A DNA stretch of 16,131 bases from Smittium mucronatum (lineage: Eukaryota > Kickxellomycota > Harpellomycetes > Harpellales > Legeriomycetaceae). Below, one piece after another: positions 9,031 through 16,131 of the stretch. A model generated the notes under the pieces. That model was not told where the DNA came from and ran no database searches. It worked only from the letters and a program-made list of their open reading frames with translations. The stretch is taken from NCBI GenBank assembly GCA_001953115.1, contig LSSL01002396.1:1-16131 (forward strand), given 5' to 3'. Numbering within the stretch: position 1 is the first letter of the stretch; each line of letters starts with the position of its first letter. The translations under genes were made by a program, and so were the position numbers.

Positions 9031-9161
9031 TAATAGTTTTCAAAAGATTTGAGCACAAATCTAAACTTTAAGACTGGCTATTAATTTCAGGAACATTAAT
9101 TTCAATGCTTACTATTTTTTTAGTTGTAAAGGGTGCCGTGAAATTTGGACCGACTCTTTAA

Positions 9162-9455
9162 ATCGATGTAAATTTCAAAAAATTTATTATCATTGATGAA
9201 AATCGAAAAGAATATTCTTTATCTTTTATAAGCCACTTTGAAATAAAAGGAATTTATATTAAAAGTCAAAAAGTTTCAGATACTAAGAATTTTAAAAAAA
9301 ATCACGACTGTATGAAGAAAACTTCTCATAAAAATGTATTTAATGAAGTTAAAGACGCTCTAATAGAGTGTAGATGTTTATTTGTTTGGTTTTTATGGCA
9401 GAAGAAAACAGATAATTGCGTTTCTAACCCAAATTATTGGGTCCTCAATACATAA
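9162..9455 (+). pseudogene. Possible decayed coding fragment without a start codon
   Basis: A plus-strand frame stays open for 97 codons between stop codons at 9159 and 9453. Its only ATG is past the middle. The translated text reads like protein (for example HFEIKGIYIKSQ, VFNEVKDALIECRC), with several Cys and Trp residues toward the end. It lies in the loop between the two arms of the inverted repeat at 8618-9775. It could be the interior of that element, a remnant of another gene, or an accidental open frame. I cannot assign a family. Confidence 0.25.
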
Positions 9456-9649
9456 TTGTTAAATATAATAAAGATGTCGTATGAATAAAAAATTTTATTA
9501 TAGGTAGCATTTGCCGAATGTTTTTGGATGAAATGATAATTGTTTGAGTCAAACATCTTTGGGACATTTAGTTTTGGATGAAATGTAGAACCATAATAAG
9601 GATTTCATATTTTTTTATTGAAAATTTTAATTCGCCAATAGTATATCTT

Positions 9650-9775
9650 TAAAATTGGATTTACATTCTTTTAATTCAAATTTACATTCTTTTAAATCTA
9701 TTGGACATTATTTAAAATTTATTGGACATTATTTTAAATCTCTACATTTTTTTTAACTTGAACGTGAAAAGGCGG
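9650..9775 (+). repeat. Right arm of the large inverted repeat; broken second copy of the heptad-repeat protein end
   Basis: Read on the plus strand this arm gives LDLHS, FNSNLHS, FKSIGHY, LKFIGHY and a shortened fourth unit, then a stop. That is the same string of heptads as in the minus-strand ORF at 8587-9030, with one unit missing. Upstream (about 9590-9650) weaker similarity to that ORF continues in shifting frames with stops: FLLK, and FANS against FAGQ. The two copies are head-to-head with their 3' ends outward. This copy looks dead. Confidence 0.85.
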
Positions 9776-9826
9776 AGAAATTTTCTCAGCTAGATAAGTT
9801 AATTTAAATTAGTTTGAGGTTTGAAA

Positions 9827-10024
9827 ATGTCATTTTCTTATCCCCAATACTATAACCAGATGTCCTAAAATATGATCTTGCCATTCAAGCTGTTTAAAGT
9901 TAAAACAACTCACTTTATGAAGAGACGAGGTATATTATACGCTAAAGCTTATGCTAGAAAATAGGCTGACTTTACAAAATACGCAAAATATGTAAATGAA
10001 GCCAACCAATTTAAAACAAAATGA
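9827..10024 (+). pseudogene. Possible remnant reading frame with two internal stops
   Basis: From an ATG at 9827 one frame reads as 65 codons to a TGA at 10022, broken by a TAA and a TAG. The pieces look protein-like (MSFSYPQYYNQMS, FMKRRGILYAKAYARK, ADFTKYAKYVNEANQ), but I recognise no family. In DNA this AT-rich the case is weak. Confidence 0.15.
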
Positions 10025-10034
10025 AATAGATAGT

Positions 10035-10047
10035 GGGGGGGAGGGGG
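10035..10047 (+). repeat. Isolated G-tract (G7-A-G5)
   Basis: Seven G, one A and five G on the plus strand stand out sharply from the surrounding AT-rich sequence. Only two G-runs are present, so a classical four-run intramolecular quadruplex is not satisfied, although intermolecular or two-tetrad forms are possible. It could be slippage-grown simple sequence. Confidence 0.6.
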
Positions 10048-10343
10048 TAGATTATGGAATTACCATTTTCTGCAAAGAAATAGTGGATACTATTGGATCG
10101 AATTTGGTGTGACCCACTCCATCTCATCATGTAATATGATTTATACATAATAAAATAGAATAAATTAATTTATTCCAAACCTCGGATTGGATTAGTCAGT
10201 TCACTTGAAGACTTCCTTCAGAGTAGTAAATATGAGTCAAAGATATTATATTTATAATAGAAGGTGCGTGTCACTATATGGGATATTCTTTAATGAAGCG
10301 GTCACTTGTGCCTATTTTTTATTTCCTTTTTGGTTTTATTAAA

Positions 10344-10545
10344 TTGTAGGGTTTCCTATTTTTATAAAATCCTTGACCCAAATCATAAAACCTTTGATCC
10401 AATTATATAAATCCAACCTAACATTTTAATAAAGCCAATTTCTCATTATATTAAAACTACTTCAAAATAGGTGTAATTTCACTATTTCAAGATATACATT
10501 TTTGCTTTAATTAAGCTTCTTTCATAATAAATAGCTGTTAAATTG
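10344..10545 (-). repeat. Diverged dispersed repeat, copy A (partner 11885-12088)
   Basis: The reverse complement of this stretch aligns with 11885-12088 over roughly 200 bases. The strongest block is about 10360-10450, where runs such as tcaaaggttttatga are shared. By eye identity is about 70 percent there and lower toward 10545. The copies are in opposite orientation with about 1.5 kb between them. No protein is visible in either, so it is probably an old non-autonomous element. The right edge of this copy meets the candidate MITE at 10549. Confidence 0.65.
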
Positions 10546-10548
10546 TTA

Positions 10549-10935
10549 GAGGATATCACTTTTATACAAACTGTTTTATCCTAAGTTTAATATTGTATCC
10601 TGGCCTTGGAATTATTGACCTGTTTATATTTCGAAAACTGTAAATTTTACCTACTTTTTGAAACTTGAAATAAAAAAATAATCATGGACATAAATTTTTG
10701 TATTTTGGGAAGGCCAACAATTTATATTTCCACAAAAAATCTTAATTATGAAAAATAATTGATCGATCCAGTAGGTCAAATAATCAATTTGCCAATATCA
10801 CTAACACCATTATACTTAAAGTATAAATTGTTACAAGTTTTACGTTTATTGTTTAAAAAATAGCTACTTAAAACTATACTATAAGTTTCACCATTAACTT
10901 ATGGGTAAAACTATAAGCTTATAAGTGATATCCTC
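10549..10935. mobile_element. Candidate MITE (non-autonomous DNA transposon) with TA flanks
   Basis: A 16-base segment, ttagaggatatcactt (10546-10561), is perfectly reverse-complemented at 10923-10938. If the outer TA (10547-10548 and 10936-10937) is the target-site duplication, the element runs 10549-10935, 387 bp, with 13-bp perfect ends beginning GAGGATATC. Size, high AT content, lack of coding potential and TA flanks fit a Stowaway-like or Tc1/mariner-derived MITE. A 12-bp palindrome, tataagcttata, sits at 10912-10923 next to the right end. Weaker symmetry continues outside the ends, so the true termini could lie further out. No autonomous partner is in this window. Confidence 0.6.
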
Positions 10936-10938
10936 TAA

Positions 10939-11869
10939 TGCTTTTACGGCTTTTTATGGTAAAAAGAAATCGGATGTTAGAGTTATACATATTCCCCATG
11001 AAATTATAAATATTGAGAGTAAATTAATAAAAAAAGTGCGATAAAGTATTTTTATCCGAGAGTCAAAAAATAAAAATTCACAAAAAAGGAAAAAAACATT
11101 AACATTTAAGGTCGATTTTAAGAGGCTTTTATAAGATATTAAATATATTAAAACATCATTTTGCCACTTTACTGGCTAAAATTAATCTTTTCTAATAAAC
11201 AAGTTCCACATTGATGTCTTCTACCTACAACTAGTTATTGATAAATAGTCTAAAATTGAATTATATATTAATTTTCATATTTGAGTGAATACTAAGATTG
11301 AATAGCATCTCTAAACTTATGAATTTTTATTTTATATAACTTTTAATAAATTGATAATTATATCTCGTAAAATTTTTAAACTGGAGTGTACCTGATATTA
11401 ATAGCTAACTCGATGAAAATCTTCTGAAAAGCTGAAGAAATTAAAAATAAAAGTTTAATGAAAGAGTGCAAACTAACCCTTTATCGAGTAAAATATAAGG
11501 TGAAACTTTTATCCATTTTATCAGAGTAGTCCTTTTTAATAAAATTTCGAATCGATGTTCATGACTTTTTGTCAATCTGACATTTTTAACTGAGCTTTTA
11601 TGAGTTTCTATAAAAAAAGGGGAGGGTGGGAAATGCATCAATTTTTGCTATTTGTATTACTAATAATTAATTTGGTGAAAAATAGTTTAATTCTATTCGC
11701 ACAGATAATATCGATAATCGATAATTTTCCAATCAAATCAAATTTATAAATCGTAAATAAGTCACGAAATTTTATCAAATTTTGAGGATATATTTGGCTG
11801 GGAAATTAATTACAATGCTGGTTATTTGATTTACTCATTGCATCTTGAAAAATGTAGCTGTTTGTCTAA
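10939..11869. other. AT-rich stretch without a supported gene
   Basis: No convincing coding sequence or RNA gene. Just right of the MITE (about 10940-11040) a short open frame reads plausibly as protein for about 33 codons (GKKKSDVRVIHIPHE) and then stops. The first 30 bases also resemble 11886-11915. A purine-rich run with several G triplets lies at 11610-11631. The region is best described as decayed transposon or spacer DNA. Confidence 0.4.
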
Positions 11870-11883
11870 TTTCAGCGCTGAAA
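11870..11883. repeat. 14-bp perfect palindrome
   Basis: The palindrome tttcagcgctgaaa stands immediately left of dispersed-repeat copy C (11885-12088). It could be part of that element's end or a chance palindrome. It is more GC-rich in its centre than the neighbourhood. Confidence 0.4.
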
Positions 11884-11884
11884 A

Positions 11885-12088
11885 AATGCCAACCGCTTTT
11901 TATCGTAAAATGGATTAATAAAACTAAATATATATCCTAAAACAGCAAATTTACACATATTTAGAGGGGTGGGCCTTATTATAATGAAAAACTGGCTTTG
12001 TTAGAATGGGAGATTGATTTTATATAAATTGTTCAAAGGTTTTATGACTTGTATCAAAGTTTAGATTAAAATGGAATACCTTGTAAAT
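11885..12088 (+). repeat. Diverged dispersed repeat, copy C (partner 10344-10545)
   Basis: This is the plus-strand copy of the repeat described at 10344-10545. The best-conserved part runs from about 11978 to 12088. The left part (11885-11945) also resembles the sequence just right of the MITE at 10939-10968, suggesting further fragments of the same family nearby. Confidence 0.6.
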
Positions 12089-12255
12089 ACGAGATCCGGT
12101 TGATCTTGTGATAGATGAATAAAAACTAAATTAGGTTCTACTTTTGAGCAATTTGTCGATATATTGAACTAATAGACTGTTATGAAAAACTTCCATTGAA
12201 AGCAAGGTAAACTAGATTTTTGTTAAGGTTAAAATGTATTTATAGATCGGTTTGT

Positions 12256-12364
12256 GGGAAATTGTATCAAATTGTGTAAAAATCAGTCTAATTGATTAAT
12301 TTTAAATAAAACCGTGCTTAATTGTATCAATTTAGAATAAATTAGTCAAATTGTGGTATTTCCC
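12256..12364. repeat. 60-bp-spaced direct repeat bounded by an inverted gggaaat/atttccc pair
   Basis: The 11-mer aattgtatcaa occurs at 12260-12270 and again at 12320-12330, each followed by similar sequence ending in aattg. The block is bounded by gggaaat (12256-12262) and its reverse complement atttccc (12358-12364). It lies about 300 bases upstream of the MULE transposase remnant and could belong to the element's end. No matching sequence was found on the other side. Confidence 0.35.
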
Positions 12365-12669
12365 GATAAAAATCTGTCAGTTTGAAAAAAAATGAAGAAA
12401 AAGACGATTTTTTATCAAAAAAGTAAAAACAAATACAACCGATGAATACAAAATCTTAAAATTCCCCATTCTCAATAGCCCTTCTAAATTTTTTCCGAGA
12501 TTTTTTATAATAATGTACTACAATTTATACCACGAAAAGAAAATGCATCTTTAAACCTAGAAGATATTTTTATAAAATATACACTCTTTTTTGAAAAAAT
12601 TAAGGGAAAGGATTTGAATTTTAAACCTAAAATAATGAGTTCACTTAAAAACCTCCTAGCCATAAATAA
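12365..12669. other. AT-rich stretch immediately left of the transposase remnant
   Basis: No separate gene is visible. The left end of the MULE, including its terminal inverted repeat, would be expected here, but I could not match any segment to the far side. Confidence 0.4.
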
Positions 12670-14270
12670 ATGGGTTGTTTGAGATTATTCAGAATACTCA
12701 AAATATTTAAAATTCTGGAAGAAACGATATTCAAAGAGCTTAAAAAATTACAATTCTTCGGAGTCTATTGCAAAAAATTTAACGACTTTAAATGTCCTGC
12801 TATTTTAAAGCTATGGGAATTTTATGGTGGAAAAAATCTAACATATTTGAAGGGTTCACATTCCGATGAATGTATTAGAACGGAAAATAATGATATACAG
12901 AGCGAAATTCTGAAACTTAAAAATGTTGGACATAAACCTGGTAATATTTACAGCATTTTAAGAAATAATGAAATGGTATTTGAAATGGATAAAATAGTAA
13001 AGTAATCAGAAAAGAATCAAAAAATAAGAAAAAATATAACAAAACAACTCTGGATGATTTCACTAATATTTGTGAGTTTTTAAACTGGATTGTTCTTCTG
13101 GAGAACCTTATGTGGCATCTTATTTATTTGATATACGTGATTTAAGGGTTTTGATTACCTCAGCAGGCTCAATAAAAATGCTTTAAGAGGCTGAAAATAT
13201 GCACCTGGTTTCAAAATTTAAGTTGATTGATGGTAATTACCCTGTTATAATCTCTGGGATTTCGGATAATAAAAGATCTTTCTATCTGATATCAATAGCA
13301 GTAGTAAGCAGTGATAATGAAGATTCATACTCCTGGATACTGAGTACTCTTGAAATTAAACTAAAGAAAATATATCTAATCTCGATTATAAGAACAATTA
13401 TTGCAATTCTGCTCAGCATATTTCAAATGCGGCTGCAAATTTTCAATACAATACTAAAAGAGTTCATTGTTGGTTCCAGATATCCAAAAATATGTTGAAC
13501 CCCCTAAAAGGAATCAGTCCAGAGTTCAAAAATAAAATTTAAGCGGATTTAAAGAAAATGGAACTTTCACCAAATATTGAAATTTTTGCAAGATCAAAGC
13601 TATTTTTCTTCGAAAAATGGGTCGATTTCAGCGAGCTAATTAATTTAATAAGAAAAATATATGAATTTTATTTCCAGAAAAATGTCAGCTGGTATGAGGG
13701 ATACAGCATATTTTCCCCTTCAACAAACAATTGTTTGGAAAGATTCAATAGAACTTTGAAAGATATATATAAAAAATGGAAAAAACTAAAAATACTGGAT
13801 TTTTTGAGTATTTCAGTGACCATTTTGCAGTATTGTAATAGTTTTAAAAAACCGGATACTTCAAAAATACTGTACAAAGAAATAATTAAAACCAAAAAAA
13901 ATGCCATGTATTTTTCATTGATTTGTAAAAATGGGGACATTGATGTTTATTTGATTGAAGAAAGAAAACTGGATGTTTTAGAAAAGGGACTAATACGTGA
14001 AACTTATGAAATACTAAACTGGGAAAGTTTTGACACTATGGCTAAGTTTTTTGAATATTACAAAAAATTTTACATATTCTCTAGGATTGTCAGCTGGAAA
14101 TACATATACTGTTCATGCGAGCAACCTTGAAAAGAATGAAATGCATACACATGTACTCATTCCTAGAAAATAAAAAAATCTTGGGCATAGTAAATATAAC
14201 CCTTCTTCAAGACGTGAAAAGAGTTATAAGGCCAAAAAAGAATTAAAACAACACCAATTTGCAAATATTT
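12670..14270 (+). pseudogene. Mutator-like element (MULE) transposase, nearly full length but inactivated
   Basis: Pieces in successive frames line up with a MULE transposase, which would catalyse cut-and-paste transposition. 12670-13005: FLYWCH/WRKY-like zinc-finger region (C at KKLQFFGVYCKK, KCPA, then GSHSDEC). 12999-13090: TTLDDFTNICEF. 13091-13404: EPYVASYLFDIRDL, then the DDE core start, MHLVSKFKL...YPVIISGISD...IAVVSSDNEDSYSWIL. 13405-14130: NSAQHISNAA, RVHCWFQ, then WYEGYSIFSPSTNNCLERFN. 14110-14270: a SWIM-like tail, CSC then HTHVLIP and KAKKELKQ. Frames change near 13000, 13090, 13400 and 14120. In-frame stops lie at 13184, 13540 and 14171. The first Asp aligns with Val (13208) and the second with Asn (13405); the Glu remains (13738). 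It cannot be active. Confidence 0.88.
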
Positions 14271-14319
14271 TAAAAATCACTTTAGTTTATTGTTGTTTTA
14301 GATTAACTAAACTATATCT

Positions 14320-14343
14320 AAAAATAAAAATAAAAATAAAAAC
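14320..14343 (+). repeat. AAAAAT microsatellite, four units
   Basis: Three perfect aaaaat units and a fourth ending in c, shortly after the end of the transposase remnant. It is ordinary simple sequence and could have arisen from an A-rich segment by slippage. Confidence 0.8.
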
Positions 14344-15111
14344 AAAATCAAGAAATTTAGACGGCAATAAGCCATTTCATATTTCTACTGACTCCCATCT
14401 TCGTATTAAGTTTTTAAGTTGCTATTTATATGTTTATTCGGATAAAAAAATAAGTTAAATCGTCATATGGCGAGTTAACACAGTATATAATTGTACTTTC
14501 TAAAATATGAAAATAACATTTGGTATTTAATTATTGAAATTTATGAAATTTTCTTTAAATAAAATAAAGAAAATTTAATTATCATGTATATATTTTTCAG
14601 GAAAATTTTTACCTTATAAGATCACCTAGAGGTTGTGAGGAATATTTGTCAAAAAAATATGACCATTTATCCTTAATTTTCATTAAGCTTTAATTATTTA
14701 GTATTTGCGATTTTTCTTGTCGGCATACATCGATGGGATTCGAAGTCCATGTTCTGATAGAAATTTGGAGCTAGTTTTTTATGATAATTAAATTCTTATT
14801 TGGTTTTTATATAGTTCTCCTAGATTTAAAATATAAAGAAATTTATCTTTGTAAATAATGGATACCTTTTATGAAACTTTTAGATCTTGATATTTTTCTC
14901 AATATTTGGGAAAATATTTTTCTACTGAATGAATATGTACTGATCTATAAAACCGTTTCATTGGCATATTTTTATTATTACATATTTTTTATTCAAAAAA
15001 TCAATTATTTTTAAGTAGTGATTTTTTTTTTATTGGTCTGATAATGTTTAGTGTGCTATTTAAAATATAAAATTTGGCATATTTTTATTAACTGAAAACT
15101 CAATTTGACTC

Positions 15112-15154
15112 ATTTCGGCTAGATTGATCCATTACAGAGCAATTTGACCGAAAT
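15112..15154. repeat. Inverted pair atttcgg/ccgaaat within aatttgac words
   Basis: Seven-base perfect arms at 15112-15118 and 15148-15154, about 30 bases apart. The word aatttgac occurs twice within or next to the arms (beginning 15102 and 15141), and a near match, gatttgac, follows at about 15160. The function is unknown and chance is possible. Confidence 0.3.
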
Positions 15155-15540
15155 TTGGATGATTTGACTGATTTTTATCAGCTAATCTTTTTTAAACCAA
15201 ATAATCTCCCATATAAACAAAAGAACTCCAAAATCTTCTTCCAGCTTTTCTCCTATTATAATTCATAGGGTGATTGCATTATTTAATAATATTTTATTGG
15301 ATAATTCATCAAAATTTCAAAAAACCAATTTAACTATTTTGAAACAATTGAACTGAAGAGAAAATTGCGATATTTGTCGAAAGTACCGAATGTGTCATCC
15401 TTATAATCTTTTCTTTCTCAAAGGTACTCTACCAGCCTGAAAGATTTTCAAAATTTACATTCAAATAATAAATTTTACGTAGATATTGAATATGTAACAA
15501 TGGGTGTAGATACTTTACAACCAATTAAATGCCCATCTGA

Positions 15541-16131
15541 AAAATTAGGCCAGTATTTCATGAAAGAGCTAGAATTCAGAAGATTAAGGACCATTTTGTA
15601 ACCACAATAACTACAGCTGCGGATCTCCATGTCTACCCAGAGCCTATTGAAGCTCTCCCCTCTACCGAGGATTTTTTTTCCTCATACATCGTACGGAAGA
15701 TGATGGAAAGGACGCAATATAAGCTTGTCTAAGAAGTATTTCAATGAAATACAAGCCGCAGCCGCTAAATGATTTAGCATAATCAGCGGCTAGGGAAGCA
15801 GATGATACTCTGCATGGAATACAAGTTTGTTAGCCCAAACTACCAGGTATATTGATTACTACGTGCAAAGTAGGATCCAAGAAACTCTTGTGTTCACAAT
15901 TGATCATCCACAATTTTTCTTTCGAATACCATGAAGATCCTACTGTCAGTTATTGCTGTGTTTGTCACAAAGTGTGGATTAGACAAGTTTCATGAGTTAA
16001 TTAACATTCCAAGGAAACAAATCCAGCTTATTGAGTCAGAGTATAAGTCACTTATATTTCAAGAAAAACTGGATTCCTTTATTACCAGTAAAAATTTTAA
16101 GAAAAGATACAGGATCAACAAGCCCTTTCGG
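15541..16131 (+). pseudogene. Retroelement-type (gag-like) protein remnant, frame-broken, runs off the right edge
   Basis: Four frame segments read as one decayed protein. 15541-15729: HERARIQKIKDHF, then YPEPIEALPSTEDFF. 15723-15830: SISMKYKPQPLNDLA, a stop at 15780, then SAAREADDTLHGIQ. 15830-15931: LAQTTRYIDYYVQSRIQE. 15931 to the edge: 67 open codons from an ATG, ending RYRINKPFR. The order and texture match a family of gag-like or hypothetical retroelement proteins that I recall from Harpellales fungi (Smittium and relatives). That is memory, not a search. Base composition is richer in G and C than the flanks. The last segment alone could pass for a secreted protein because it begins MKILLSVIAVFV. 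The upstream homologous-looking pieces argue instead that the ATG is internal. Direction: plus strand, continuing beyond the window. Confidence 0.55.
15736..15791. repeat. Cluster of three perfect short inverted repeats
   Basis: First, gtatttca (15736-15743) and tgaaatac (15745-15752) with a 1-base loop. Second, gctaaat (15764-15770) and atttagc (15772-15778) with a 1-base loop. Third, enclosing the second, agccgct (15760-15766) and agcggct (15785-15791). All three fall within 56 bases inside the gag-like remnant. They may have arisen from codon sequence by chance, or they mark a hairpin-prone site. Confidence 0.55.

Larger units (their letters stand above)
14280..15540. other. AT-rich intergenic stretch, no gene seen
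   Basis: No open coding stretch or RNA gene. It contains a short AAAAAT repeat (14320-14343) and a cluster of aatttgac-type words with an inverted atttcgg/ccgaaat pair at 15112-15154. Toward its right end (from about 15440) base composition becomes less AT-rich as it approaches the retroelement-type remnant. The right end of the MULE should lie near its left edge but was not recognised. Confidence 0.5.

Noticed and set aside
11441..11641. 66-residue minus-strand ORF
   Set aside because: No motif, no neighbouring signals and no similarity to other pieces in the window; it is likely a chance frame.
13668..13940. 90-residue minus-strand ORF
   Set aside because: It lies antisense to the well-supported MULE transposase block with the catalytic Glu.
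14320..14343. AAAAAT run as a LINE poly-A tail
   Set aside because: It follows a DNA transposase remnant, and no reverse-transcriptase sequence precedes it; simple slippage is sufficient.
14717..14757. Possible tRNA-like T-arm (attcgaagtcc context) on either strand
   Set aside because: The loop resembles a T-loop, but the stem has mismatches and no acceptor or anticodon arms can be built at the right spacing.
15481..15830. Minus-strand open stretches opposite the gag-like remnant
   Set aside because: Two frames stay open for a while, but the plus-strand segments are co-linear and fit one remembered protein family, and the minus reading breaks at the A8 tract near 15672.
15931..16131. Independent secreted protein starting MKILLSVIAVFV
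   Set aside because: The apparent signal peptide is better explained as an internal stretch of the gag-like remnant, because upstream pieces in other frames belong to the same protein. It is kept as part of the pseudogene.
1..16131. CRISPR array, bacterial operon or rRNA genes
   Set aside because: No regularly spaced repeats, no ribosome-binding context and no rRNA-like segment. The gene content is eukaryotic.

Overview
The window is AT-rich eukaryotic DNA holding one large intact gene in a landscape of decayed mobile elements. The gene is a fungal cell-wall-integrity MAP kinase kinase kinase (Bck1/Mkh1 type), so the organism is a fungus. Its very AT-rich intergenic DNA, its single uninterrupted 6.5-kb reading frame and a retroelement-type relic at the right edge suggest an early-diverging lineage. 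A gut fungus of the Harpellales (Smittium or a relative) would fit, but that rests on memory of similar proteins and could not be searched.

Layout from left to right: (1) About 650-985, minus strand: a broken non-LTR (LINE) reverse-transcriptase fragment, with its conserved blocks in an unexpected order and a 45-bp direct repeat around it. (2) 1202-7684, minus strand: the 2160-residue MAPKKK. It has a SAM-like N-terminus, a central RA/ubiquitin-like region and a complete C-terminal kinase. (3) 7685-8586: its upstream region, with a TATA-like element and several short perfect inverted repeats. (4) 8587-9775: an unrecognised basic ORF with a seven-residue tandem repeat. A second, broken copy of its C-terminal half lies head-to-head on the other strand, giving an inverted repeat with a 50-bp perfect core. 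(5) 9776-12600: no convincing gene. It holds a candidate 387-bp MITE with perfect 13-bp inverted ends (16 bp with flanks) beside TA dinucleotides, a pair of diverged inverted repeat copies about 1.5 kb apart, a lone G-tract and short repeats. (6) 12670-14270, plus strand: a nearly full-length Mutator-like (MULE) transposase pseudogene, followed in frame after frame through zinc finger, DDE core and SWIM-like tail. It has four frame changes and three internal stops. (7) 14280-15540: AT-rich DNA without a gene. (8) 15541 to the right edge, plus strand: a GC-richer, frame-broken retroelement-type (gag-like) protein remnant that runs out of the window.

Only the kinase is clearly a working gene. 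In the cell-wall-integrity pathway it would receive the signal from protein kinase C and pass it to an Mkk-type MAPKK and an Slt2-type MAPK; none of those partners is in this window. The other elements share no pathway with it. Together they look like a transposon graveyard with at least four element classes: LINE, MITE, MULE and gag-like retroelement.
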